A stretch of DNA of 64,000 bases, taken from the NCBI RefSeq assembly GCF_037975245.1, contig NC_092577.1, forward strand, positions 26,843,398 to 26,907,397, given 5' to 3'. Made by a program: the position numbers and the translations under genes. The notes beneath the pieces were generated by a model. It searched no databases and was not told the origin of the DNA. It saw only the letters and a program-made list of their open reading frames with translations. Below are positions 12,501 through 55,200 of this stretch, in pieces. This stretch comes from Apostichopus japonicus. Lineage: Eukaryota; Echinodermata; Holothuroidea; Aspidochirotida; Stichopodidae. Each line of letters starts with the position of its first letter. Within the stretch, counting starts at the first letter, position 1.

Positions 12501-14598
12501 GTAACATCTACACTGTACGGATGGACATTGAGGAGAAAGTACTAATGTTCCTAGTATGAATCCATAAGGTTCTTGGATTTAACAAACTTTAGGCCTTGAA
12601 ATGGTAAACTGATAAACTTGAAATGATGTTGCCAATTTTCATGTAATTGTATTCAATGTAGATGTGTTTTTTCTTCCTTTTTTAAAATCTTTCACCTCAA
12701 GATGCCTTGTGTTGTATAAATTCACACAGTTGTCTGAATCTTATAAATGATGTTACATAATATTGTGTACATGATGTTTGTTTGTAATGTATTGGTCATT
12801 GATTTGATTTCTTGCTTCTTCCAATGGGATGGATTAAGGTGGGGAGGGGGAGGGGGAGGGGATTTACATTTGAGGTAGGAGGTATGAGCTGTAGGGTCAA
12901 TCATCTTTCAAGTGGTACTCTGTGATATGCACATTGTATCATTCCACTTTCTTTCTTAATTTTTCTTATTTAGACTTTAGAGATAACTGATATCTTGGCA
13001 GTGAAATGGGTTCATGTGATTCAACATACTTGACTAATTCATTAAACCAAGAATAACATATGTGGCATCCTCCACGAATATGACATTTTCCATGAAAATG
13101 CTTGTCACTGTTGCATTAAATAATTATAATGCCACAAACTGAAATAGAATTGATCTCAACTCATATCATAAGAAGAGTTTTTTTTCCCTTGCTAAGATAA
13201 ATTTCATAGAAATGCTTAATTTTTGAGACTTTACGTTGTGTTAAATTATGATATGTTCAGTTAGCTTGCCCATTGTACCAAATAGCTGTAGTTAAAATGA
13301 TGAATTAATTACACCATGCAGCATTGGAAATTGCCTTGTAGTACCATGACTGGATAATCTGTGATATTTGGGATCTAGTTGGAAGTGTCCATTGTAACCG
13401 GGATAAACTCTGATATTTGGGATCTAGTTGGAAGTGTCCATAGTAACTGGATCATCTCTGATATTTGGGATCTAGTTGGAAGTGTCCATAGTAACCAGAT
13501 AATCCCTGATATTTGGGATCTAGTTGGAAGTGTCCATTGTAACCGGATAAACTCTGATATTTGGGATCTAGTTGGAAGTGTCAACTGTAACCGGATAATC
13601 TCTGATATTTGGGATCTAGTTGGAAGTGTCCATAGTAACCAGATAATCTCTGATATTTGGGATCTAGTTGGAAGTGTCCATTGTAACTGGATAATCTCTG
13701 ATATTTGGGATCTAGTTGGAAGTGTCCATTGTAACCGGATAAACTCTGATATTTGGGATCTAGTTGGAAGTGTCCATTGTAACCGGATCATCTCTGATAT
13801 TTGAGATCTAGTTGGAAGTGTCCATTGTAACCGGATAATCTCTGATATTTGAGATCTAGTTGGAAGTGTCCATAGTAACCGGATCATCTCTGGTATTTGG
13901 GATCTAGTTGTATTTGTAAAATGTATTTGAAGGATCAAGCCAATTTTGTCACCTTCACGAGTGTATAGGGGAGAAACATTACTTTACATAAAACTATATT
14001 ACTGTGAGTCTTGAAATTAGAGAAGGGTCAAGTTTATCGTTCATCTGTGAAAGAACAATATGACCCAGAACAGGTTCATGGATAGAAAGCAGTTACACAG
14101 AAACAACCTCAGTACTTCACTGAGTTGTGATGGTTAAACAATGTCACTGTACAAATCACAATGTTGCCTGAACAATTAAGGTTAAAAACAAAAGCCAAGT
14201 ATCAAGCATTTGTAAATGGTTGTTCAATATGACAGTCATAGCTAGCCTCACTCCTTCCTGCTATACCAATTCATCATCATTGTGGATTTTAATATCTTTG
14301 TGTTTTTATCATTATTTGTTTTTGAATTAATGTTGGGAGTTTACCTTGATGGTTTATGCTATGATCACATTATTTCTGTGGGACTCCTGGCATGACTCAT
14401 CCAGTCCCTTCCCCCTACCCCCCTCCCCTGTACAAATTAGTTTTTGTAAGAGATTGTAGCCACATTATGTCAGCTGGGCTGATACCAGTATTAACTACAA
14501 ACTGGCAGTGCCAGTGAGTTAGGCTTAGCTTTTTCTTTGACTATAACTGAGTCAACTTTGTTGAAATTCCTAAGTTTTCCCTACCTTCATTAAATAAA
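12501..14598 (+). other. Probable RNF19 3' UTR, ending at AATAAA 14593-14598
   Basis: No further coding exon is seen after the TGA. The first canonical AATAAA downstream on this strand that I noticed is in TTAAATAAAGTATT at 14593. A 3' UTR of 2.1 kb would include the 48-bp array. This extent is inference; cDNA would decide it. Confidence 0.4.
13357..13912. repeat. Minisatellite, 48-bp unit, about 11.5 copies, probable RNF19 3' UTR
   Basis: Unit CTGATATTTGGGATCTAGTT...GGAAGTGTCC...TAACCGGATAAT. Because 48 is a multiple of three, both strands read open through it (141 and 187 codons). These are repeat artefacts, not genes. Confidence 0.95.
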
Positions 14599-14849
14599 GT
14601 ATTAAAGTAATTGCTGTAAACAAGTGATTGTATTTGCTGCCATGCAAAGACCAGAGCACAAAATGGATTAATTATCAGTTAGTTTTGTCACTCCCTGAAA
14701 ACCAATTTGTTTTGTCTCATGTCAGACTTGCTACTGTACCTATGTATCATTAGCTACATTACAACGGTTTACAGATTTAGGGGGTGGGGAGGGGATAATT
14801 CATATGATTTTTGCAGAGATTGCTGGAGTTAATTCATTACAATGATTTA

Positions 14850-15012
14850 CAGTGTGGGCAGGCGGGTGGGGGTTTGTGTTGAGTTCAGCCCTTTGGCATT
14901 CCCTATTGGGCGGGCGGGTGGAGGGGTTTGTGTTGAGTTCAGCCCTTTGGCATTCCCTATTGGGGGGCAGGTGGGGGGGGGGGTTTGTGTTGAGTTCAGC
15001 CCCATTCCCTAC
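14850..15012. repeat. G-rich tandem repeat, about 64-bp unit, 3 copies
   Basis: Three copies of GTTTGTGTTGAGTTCAGCCC plus TTTGGCATTCCCTATTGG, separated by GGGCGGGTGGGGG-like G-rich stretches. Confidence 0.88.
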
Positions 15013-16425
15013 TGGAGGAACCATAGTTTGCGATCATAGTTGATAAATGGTTTATCATTCTTATTTACTGGAGATGAATTTGTTACAATTTGTAAGAGAC
15101 AAGTTGTAAATGTTTGATCAATGAGCTGTTGGATTGACTATGAATACTATTTCAGTATGAGTTTCATTGTGAATTCATTGTGCTTAAGTTAGTAGTATCT
15201 GTAAAAATGTTGTTGGTGAATTTTGTACATTAGAAGCAGAAAGTTAAAAATTGCACTTAGCAGGTTTTTATGTTCAAGTAAGCCATGGCAGTGTTCCATT
15301 CTTGTTCTTTTATCTTTTTCTTTTGTTTTCCATCTAACGTTTGTGTGCAAAATCATGCATGTGGCTGATATAACTGGTAACACAAACATTTCTTTACAAC
15401 CATTTTTTTTTAGTATTTCTTCACAGAAAAAGAGGTTATTTTGGTCATTTATCATTTACAATTGGAAAGTCAATTATGCTATAGATTATGAATTATTTAT
15501 GGTTTTGTCAGATTTATTCATTTCTCTTACAACTCTTTTTAGTTTGCTATGAACTTTTCTCTATATTTTGGATGCTAATAGGACAGCCACACTTAGTACA
15601 TATTAGTACATCAATCATATTGCCTTTCTTTCCTTATTCAGTTTAGTATTTTCAGTTGTACTATATATTTTTTCTCACAACAGAAATTTTTAAGATGATT
15701 TCCATCTTTTTCTTGATGAAATTGCTAGTGATCTGCCACCTTTAAGTTGCTGACAACGATATATGTGATTAATTTCCAGAAAATATACTTTAAATAATGA
15801 ATGGTTGCTATGGAAACTTTACAGGGTAGTGACAATCTTTGGGTAGTATCTCTGTAGGTGCAGTATAGAACATCTAAGTAATCTGATGCCTCCAGCCATG
15901 GATTTTTTTTTTTTGAGTACTCTGCTGGTTTGTGGCTCTTACCTTGTTACAGACTTGTAACATACTGAGCAAGGTGTACCTTTCAAACAGACTTCCAAAT
16001 AGACCTCAGCTGTTACCTTAAGAACCTATCTCTTTTGTAGTTGATTGCTTTTGCAGCTGATTTAGTCAAGCCTTTCAAAGTTTGCATATAAAGTTTGGGT
16101 TGGAATTGCCATTGTGATTAGCTGGAAAGGCCAATTACCTGCAAATTGCACCCTTAATAGGTTAGCAGTGCGTCTGGCAGTTAAGTGATGGAATATGGTG
16201 GTGTAGTTATGTAACCTTGGAACCAACTGTTTCACAAAGATAATTTACAATTTAAAGAATAGGAATAAATTCTAAAGATAGTCTTGAATGGCGTCTCCTA
16301 AACAACGACATTACATCAAAAGATATCCAATCATTTGCATCAACCAGTCTGAGGAAAACCCCTTTTCGGAAGATTTGTACAACAGACTCATCGCGTGGTT
16401 AGTGTCAAATCACTTGTGTTTCAGG
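15013..16425. other. Intergenic, nothing recognised
   Basis: AT-rich sequence between RNF19 and DRC1. I see no conserved protein, RNA gene or terminal inverted repeat. Short open frames here lack coding character. Confidence 0.5.
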
Positions 16426-17012
16426 AGTGTTGTACACTCAATGCAACAGTTCATGGTGCATGACTAGTGCACACTCCATGCAACTGTGTGCCATATATGT
16501 AAGGAGTGTTGTACACTACATGCAACAGTGTGCTATATATGTAAGGAGTGTTGTACACTACATGCAACAGTGTGCCATATATGAAAGGAGTGTTGTACAC
16601 TACATGCAACAGTGCCATATATGTAAGGAGTGTTGTTGTACACTCCATGCAACAGTGTGCCATATGTGTAAGGGGTGTTATACACTCCATGCAACTGTGT
16701 GCCATATATGTAAGGAGTGTTGTACACTACATGCAACAGTGTGCCATATATGTAAGGAGTGTTGTACACTACATGCAACAGTGCCATATATGTAAGGAGT
16801 GTTGTTGTACACTCCATGCAACAGTGTGCCATATGTGTAAGGGGTGTTATACACTCCATGCAACTGTGTGCCATATATGTAAGGAGTGTTGTACACTCCA
16901 TGCAACAGTGTGCCATATTTGTAAGGAGTGTTGTACACTCCATGCAACAGTGCCATATATGTAAAGATTTTTTTACACCATATATGTAAGGAGTGGCTGC
17001 ATGCAACAGTCT
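16426..17012. repeat. Minisatellite, about 42-bp unit, about 13 copies
   Basis: Units of AAGGAGTGTTGTACACTACA...TGCAACAGTGTGCCATATATGT with a higher-order alternation of CTACATGC and CTCCATGC forms. Long overlapping frames on both strands are artefacts of the repeat. Confidence 0.93.
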
Positions 17013-18524
17013 GAGTGTGTCATACCTGTTGAATATGAATGTCACATGTGTGTCACTTTGTAGATCTGACTACTATATATGTAGTATCATACTTTTTAGG
17101 AGTATGGTATGTCCTAGGTTTCATCCCTAACACATTATTAGTACTATACATGCCAGAGGGTTGTAAATCTATCTCAGCAGTGTCCCATACTACAAGTCAA
17201 GGGTGTTGTAGTACTTACAGCACCACAGTTTGTTAGTTAGCCTGATTTACTGGTATGAACAACAACAACCAATAGTAAGTGATTGTAGCTTTATTCAGCA
17301 TTCTTGTTTCATGTTTCTGTTCAAATTGTTTGCCTGTTAATAATCCTCTCTATTTTGTTACTTTAAGGAGAAGAATTGTTCAGTTTTTGTTTGTTAGGCA
17401 ATTCAACAAGAAACTACTGCAATGAACTCAATGGTATCTCTCTATTTTATTTACATATCTTGTCGGGAATGTTAGAAATAACCATCTTTCAAAGGACAAA
17501 GTGGTCAAAGTTCAAGGTGAAAACTGTTAAATACATTCAGAACACTTTTTAAAAACACAACAAAAAGGTTTGATAAACATAATAGTACAACCCATGACAT
17601 CTGTGTTTGTAATGCTGAACCTTCACCTTAAAGGACTGCTGTAGACACAAAATTAAATATGTTAGAAAACACCGTTAGAAAACACTGCTATCAGTTCAGG
17701 TTGTGTTTCTTTTCATTTTTGACAAATGACCTTCGCATATTCATCAATTAAAGTTGCTGAACCACAAACCAGTAGGTAAGATTCTCAGATGCAATGTAAT
17801 GCAAACTTCAATCAGAACTTCAAACTATACTCTTCTGAAATTGTTGTTTACAATGCATTACAAATCTTTCAGGCCAATGGTCTTGAATGTTATCCAAGGG
17901 TGGTCTGTAGTTTTGAATAAAGTTAAACTGCTATGTTTAGGTTTACTTATTAGATTTTCATACAACAATGCATTAGCACTGAAACCTACACTGAGGCACC
18001 CTTCCTCATCATAAAATCTTAAAAAGTAAATATCCTGAAAACAGGAACAGCTAGAGAAGCATTGCTTCCACCAAAAATTTCCTTGAACTAAACAAAAATC
18101 AAAGTTGAAAAGTTCTGCCTACAGTCATCCTATGATAACAATATTTTGGAATAAACACCAATCATCACTGGGCTGGAAACACATCGTGAAGACTGTCCTT
18201 ACTCGCACCTTGGATACAGATATAAAATTGAAATATAAAAAGAAATGGTTTTCAAATGGTTTAACTTTTTGACCAGTTTCGCATATATATTAACATATAT
18301 ATATATATACACTGTATTATCCTTCCCGTTACAACTGTCTTCTCAAACTCACTGAATGAAAGTCCCCAACCTACCCATCCTCACAGCCATCACTTTCCCA
18401 CAACTTCCACTTTCTCTCCCCCACCCTCCACCTTCCCAAACCAAGGTCAGGGTTTCAAGACATCTGCCTTGGACTAATGTATGTAGAGAATGACTGTCAA
18501 ACACCAGGATTAAGAAGATTTAGG
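17013..18524. other. Intergenic between convergent RNF19 and DRC1
   Basis: No gene recognised. Contains a short (AT)n tract near 18290 and a C-rich stretch near 18400-18440. Confidence 0.5.
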
Positions 18525-18530
18525 TTTATT
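18525..18530 (-). terminator. AATAAA poly(A) signal of DRC1
   Basis: TTTATT on the + strand, i.e. AATAAA on the DRC1 strand, about 59 nt downstream of the stop codon. A short 3' UTR is likely. Confidence 0.65.
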
Positions 18531-18588
18531 GTGTCTCTTTTGTTCTCCATTATATCATCACATGATCCATCATTGTTTGTTCAGAATG

Positions 18589-44197
<25,609 letters not shown>

Positions 44198-44384
44198 AAT
44201 TAATGTATAAAGTGCGTCTGAAGTTGGCTAAAGTATTATTTGAGAACAGTTCTATGCGTATATTACAAAGTCGAATCACCCATATCCAAAGTATGTTAGA
44301 TCTTCTCTAGTACTCAGTCACCAATTACACTGTATACTGTAGTGCAACAACAAAGTAGCCTATTGCCTATGCCAAGCTACATTG

Positions 44385-44398
44385 GTTTCCAGGGTAAC
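44385..44398 (-). promoter_or_regulatory. RFX X-box-like motif upstream of DRC1
   Basis: GTTACCCTGGAAAC on the DRC1 strand (GTTTCCAGGGTAAC on +), an imperfect palindrome near the RFX consensus GTTGCCATGGCAAC, about 190 bp upstream of the DRC1 ATG. RFX factors drive ciliary genes from such sites; binding is inferred. Confidence 0.5.
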
Positions 44399-44626
44399 AA
44401 TGACTATATATCAACGTGACATTTATAGGCTTGAACTAAAACACATTTTAGCGGATGAATTTTGACATATTTGTTTTTTTCATTGGTTGACTAGTATGTT
44501 GTGTTGAAGTATGATAGTTTGTGAATATTGAAATTTATGAACTCCTTTACGTAGTATTATACAGTAATACTTCGAAGCTTGTGTTCATTCGTACCATCGA
44601 TGGTATTGCAGTTGTAAAACTTGTAT

Positions 44627-44641
44627 TCTCCCTCTTTTTTC
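44627..44641 (+). promoter_or_regulatory. 5' TOP-like pyrimidine tract of RPL11
   Basis: TCTCCCTCTTTTTTC lies directly before the ATG. Ribosomal protein mRNAs normally start in such a tract, which gives mTOR-linked translational control. It implies an unusually short 5' UTR. Confidence 0.6.
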
Positions 44642-44644
44642 AAA

Positions 44645-49865
<5,221 letters not shown>

Positions 49866-49953
49866 ACCTTCTCTGGTACAAGACTTCCCTCCACCACCAA
49901 TACTCACTGGTTTCATCAACATTGTGCATCTGCCCATGTAATTTACAAACATG

Positions 49954-49959
49954 AATAAA
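49954..49959 (+). terminator. AATAAA poly(A) signal of RPL11
   Basis: AATAAA in CATGAATAAAAAG, about 90 nt after the stop, giving the short 3' UTR typical of ribosomal protein genes. Confidence 0.85.
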
Positions 49960-52045
49960 AAGTAAATACCACTGCCTTTGTTCTGTGTTCATTAGTGTTT
50001 AGACTTCAGAAAAAATTCATGAAAGGGGTGACTTTATGTACAAAATGCTTTGGCGACAGTTAATATAAAACATATTTATCACTGCTAGTATTCTATACCA
50101 CTTAATTTTTGAGAAATGACCCTTTAGACACCAGCCTCTCATCAATTGAAGTCAGTGGACTACATGGTCTAGGCATGCAGACCATTCCAGTTGCAACACA
50201 ATCACCAATTGAAAAATGTGACGAACTCAATTTGCATATTTGTCATTGGGCACATGGTGTTTAATGTCATCCGAGGATCCGAAAGTGCTCTGTTGATATA
50301 ATGGTTGTAGTAATATGCAGGCCTGCTGTTTAGAGCAGCCTTACACTCTTCATCAGATTAAGCACATTTAAAAGCTAAATCTCAGAAACATGAAAAGCAT
50401 TACTACCACTCAAGTTATTCCTTTCCTAGGGAAAATGACGACAAATAACAGAAAGTACTTCTTTGAATAAAGTTTGTGGTCTAGTTTGCAAGCTTTTCTT
50501 GTGATGACCAAGTTTGGAAGGGTATAAAATAAACCAAGTTGAGTTGTTAGAGGCCCAGGATGCAAATGGCTAAAAGCTTCCACTAGTTAACAGAAAAACT
50601 TGGAACTTAACAATGCTTTAAAAGACATGCAAAACTGGCATTAGTCATACAGGAATGATGAAAAGTATCTCAAATTTCTCAATGTGGATAATTCATTTAT
50701 TACAAAGTATAGCAGCAATGCTGCTTAATTCCAATACTCACATAACATTAGTAGTACAGTACATAGCTGTGGCACTTAAAGCCTACATGTGACCAAACAT
50801 AAAGGGGGGAAAATGTAACTTTCTCTGGTCTCTGGAAATGTTTCTTTGAAGATCACCTCTAAGCGGGATTACATTTTGAGACATACTAATATGCCTTTAA
50901 CATTTTACTTTATCTTATTTTGTAAGCAAAAGCTATGAGAGCCCTATTTAAAATTTGAAAACATGTGTCATAATGTGAGATAATAACCACAATGAATGGA
51001 ATAAATAATTGCAAGACTGAAGAACATGTATTATACAAAAGACCTATGAATATGGAAGACTAAGCATTGAAGAGTAAATCTAGACTACATGACTAATAGG
51101 TTGCAACTGATCACATTTAGGTAAGAGTGGTGTGTTTGCACAACCTCAGAAAATTGATGATGGGAAAGCAAGAGTCCTGATGGATGGTCCTTTCTGCTGA
51201 ACCCTTCGGTGTAATTACAGTAGTGTAGTAAAATAAAAACGGCCTGTCAGATAGTATCACCATGCAGTGATGGTCCCCAGTTTGTATAATATAATTATCT
51301 TGCTACCTAAGTAAAAGAGTTTCTGGTACTCAAGTATGACTACAATGAACCATCGGCTGGTTAGCCTTTCTGTGTTTATGAGCAATTGACATTTATACAT
51401 CAAAGGTTCATCTGTTGCGGTAGCTGGTCTAGTGTTTAGTACACAGACCATTAAATAAATGTAAACGCTTTAGAGCAATACATGCTGCAACTGATATGTC
51501 CTATTTTGTGGGTCTATGACAGCACTATTAAATATCTGCCATGGACCATCCTTTAAATAGTATGATCCATATTGCCACCAAATATGCTATTTTGTTAAAT
51601 AATGGTCACCCATAATTTCAACAAGCAATTTACTGTCACATCTATAAGTATATATATGATGTCATGTCTATAAGTATATATGTCATGTCTATAAGTGTAC
51701 ATCCACACTGATATATTGATCATATCTATAGTTTTCTGCTAACTTTCCCTCCCCTTCTCCTTGACATCTCTTCCACGTATTATAATGTGAAGTACATTAA
51801 GTCTGATAGATGTGTCTTGTAGCACCTCAGTCAGTACCCTGTCCCTACAGGTTACAATTACATTAAAGGCATCATTAATGCTATATAATTAAATGGGGAA
51901 GCATTACACTGTTTTACATTTGTATTTATAATACTAGACAATAATATATACATTGTTCACAAACTGTAAGCTAACACTGCTAACGATACTGGAGGTAAGT
52001 TACAGAACATCAAGGACGGATTAATGATTTTATAAGACATATATT
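49960..52045. other. Intergenic between RPL11 and the convergent unknown gene
   Basis: AT-rich, with a short repeat of TGTCTATAAGTATATA near 51640-51700. No exon, RNA gene or inverted-repeat element recognised. The 3' UTR of the - strand gene must occupy part of it. Confidence 0.5.
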
Positions 52046-52262
52046 CTAGTCCAAGACTTTAGCCAATGAAGAGACAGCTTTCCTGGATCCTGCTGATGTC
52101 CCCAAGTAAGTATGACAGGTCAATTGCATATGACCCCTGTTGACCTCATTAATATCTTTCAATGCTTCCAGTTCCATGCGATTCCAATCCTGTTTTGTGC
52201 GAGTGAAGTCACTCTTATAACGTTGCTCTGCATTACCTCCATAACGTTCGTTGAGCTGATCT
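52046..52262 (-). CDS. Unknown gene coding exon 8 (C-terminus)
   Basis: Acceptor AATCGTGCAG. 72 codons including TAG: DQLNERYGGNAEQRYKSDFT, TRTKQDWNRMELEALKDINE, ending GTSAGSRKAVSSLAKVLD. Confidence 0.9.
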
Positions 52263-55200
52263 CTGCACGATTCAGAAAGAGAAGGCAATAACAGTAAAAT
52301 GTGTATATATATATATATATATACATAGCACTTATTCAATGCTCATGGTCAGGAATTCTGCTGCCAAGATATATTGACAAATAGAGAGTGATTAGGGAAA
52401 TAAAAACCCAAAGTAATGATACTTGATCATCGACAGTACATGACCACTAAGAATTACGTGAGAAATGTGTAGAACCTTGCACGATGGGAACAATAGATGG
52501 ACATGCACTGTAAGGCAACAGGTTGCTGCTCCTTTGGGAGTCACTAGCTGCAGTTACTCTTCGAATGGTTTTATTCTTACCTCAGCTTTGGAACATCTCC
52601 CCAATTTATTTCCTTCTGGAGTCCAATTTCTGGTTTCTGGAATTTGACTACAGGCCACTTAGGAAGACGAGTGCTGCCATCTGGTTTGCTTTTATCATTC
52701 TTCTTTTCTCTGGGAGATTTTCTAAGGAAGATTACAAGAACATGAACAACTTCATGAATAATGTCTTCAACTGCAACTTCAAGGAATTAAAATGTTATGC
52801 CAGATAAGATGGAATAAATAAAGAAGTTTATTTGTTTTGGTTATGTAGAAACAAACGTCCGAATTTTAATAACACGCATACTGAACAAAAGTCTTTTTCA
52901 AGTAATTCTCAATACCTAATACTAAAAGGGATTGGGTTATAAAAACTGGAATTTTATTGTGAAGCCTGTTAGAGACCAAATGAGCACATTCTTGCAACAT
53001 CCTTGGGACTCAAGTAACTTCAACAATGCCAAGAGAAGGAGAATAAGTCACACCTGGCTGAACAACAAGAAAAAAACTTAATACAGGCCTGTAGTGGTTG
53101 AAAGGGCCCACCTCCCAAAGTAAATGATGTTTAAACATCCAAACGATGATCTATGTTGCATTATTTAGAACATAGACATATTGTAAACATGCTTAGCACA
53201 TGACTTGACATTTGACAATGACCAAACTCAAGCCATTCTTATTGAGTGGCACTAACATCCTGATTGTATTAAACCAATGACCGAGACAGTGGACAAAAAC
53301 GGACCCTCCTAATATTACGTGAACGGATTACTAAACCTACATACATACATACACACACATACAAACACGCACACATACGAACACACATACATACACCCAC
53401 ATACATATACAAGATCATATTATGGTACTTAGGTTCTCTTCAGTTCAGAGGCTATGAACTGTACATGGACATTGGTAGCTCTGTTAAAGATTGAAATGGG
53501 TTTATATTGAGCATCTTAAGGTAACTGAATCATTTATTCAATTCATTTGAATCACATCTGTGTCAACAAGAACTAAATTACATAGGTTCATTAATATCTG
53601 AAGTATACTTACTGCCTCATCCAGAAATAAGTCTCTCTGGGATCTATTGGTTTACTCTCTGGCACTCCATCTACAATGCTATGGAGAAGAAAAAAAAAAC
53701 AAAAACTGATCATAATTACAAGTTAAACATAATTTTATGAGTTGCACTAGCTGTTTGTAGAAACCAGATCATCACTGTGGCCTATCAAAATTTGTCTGGA
53801 ACCTCTGGATAACGTATAGACTCCAACAGTCTGGGACATATGTCAAGGTGAACTGTTATAAATTATGCAAGAAGCTTAAAGATTTTTTTCAGAATTGGAT
53901 GCAACAACAGAAATGACACATATTTGACCAATTAAGAAATGTAACTTGCTAAATGTGTTTCACTTGAACATGCTGCTTCCAGTAATTTTGTAAATAAATA
54001 ACTTTGTTTTTATTTACTGACAGGTCTCTTGTGAATACAGGTCAGATGAGAAACTGCATCCTGACCTGTTTGCCTACACCCGTTTTCTCCCGAGCTTACT
54101 GCCCCCCCCCCTCCCCAACCATCAACTACAAGAACACAGCAACATATAAATGAAAAGTGGGAGACCTCTAAACTTCTGGAGAATACTTACACATCCATTG
54201 AATGTGAGACTTCAGGGTCAACTAAACCAATAGCTGTCTTCCTTGTGATGTAACCATGCCTTACATGTTCAGGCTGCAGGAAAACCAAACCAATGATACA
54301 GATGAGAAATGAAATATAGTATTTAAAGAGAGATAAAACATAAATCAAGCTATCGATACCAGTTCTAAAACACTGTATGCTTAAAGCTTCAGAAAATGTC
54401 TAAAATAGTAACACAAACATATGTAAATGATCTTAACATTAATTTAATTATAAGTATATTAAAATGTCTAATGTTTACCTAATAAACATACAGCACGCTT
54501 TTGATGAAATGTTGCGTGCAGCATAGAGCGTGTGGGACATCTAGAGCCCAACAATAATCAAACGCACGCTACACACAGGTCTAAAGCATAATTCAATATG
54601 TGATTCATTCTTAATACAGTATGCTCGGTACCGATCGTTCCTTGACGTTAGTATATCAGATGCCAAAAATTAAGTAAATTTTTTCCTTCCTTTTCTTTTC
54701 CTTTCTTCCTTTCCTATCATTAAGTTTCGCACAAAATACTGACACCTTCCCCCTCCCCCACCCCTCTGGTAAGGTAAGCACCTGCTCTACAAACAAACTA
54801 CTTGTAAATGTAACATTGAAAGTCCATCACTCCTAGTCAAGTCAATCTTCTTAAACTGATGCATGCTGATATTAAAGATGGCTACATTCTCATTAGAAGA
54901 TAGTATTCAACTGTACAATTGACAACTTATTCTACAAATTGCATATTTATACTGGCTGCAGTAACATACAAGCTACCAATCCACCAACTGTAACTGTAAG
55001 ATCCATATTACATACAGTAAGTATCACAGTATTTACATACTGTGTGTATCACAGTATTTACACACAGTATGTATATACAGTATGTACATACAGTATGCAT
55101 CACATTATGTACACAATTATACATACTGTATGTACATACTGTGTGTATCACAGTATTTACATACAGTATGTACATACTGTGATACACACAGTATGTACAT

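Larger units (their letters stand above)
44198..44644. promoter_or_regulatory. Bidirectional promoter region between DRC1 and RPL11
   Basis: Only 447 bp separate the two divergent start codons. It contains an RFX X-box-like site on the DRC1 side and a pyrimidine tract before RPL11. No TATA box stands out. Shared promoter use is inference from spacing. Confidence 0.6.

Noticed and set aside
13375-13938. 187-codon and 141-codon opposing frames in the 48-bp array
   Set aside because: Both strands are open because 48 is a multiple of three; repeat artefact.
16427-17045. Overlapping 120-170-codon frames in the 42-bp array
   Set aside because: Repeat artefact on both strands, Cys/His/Tyr-rich by composition only.
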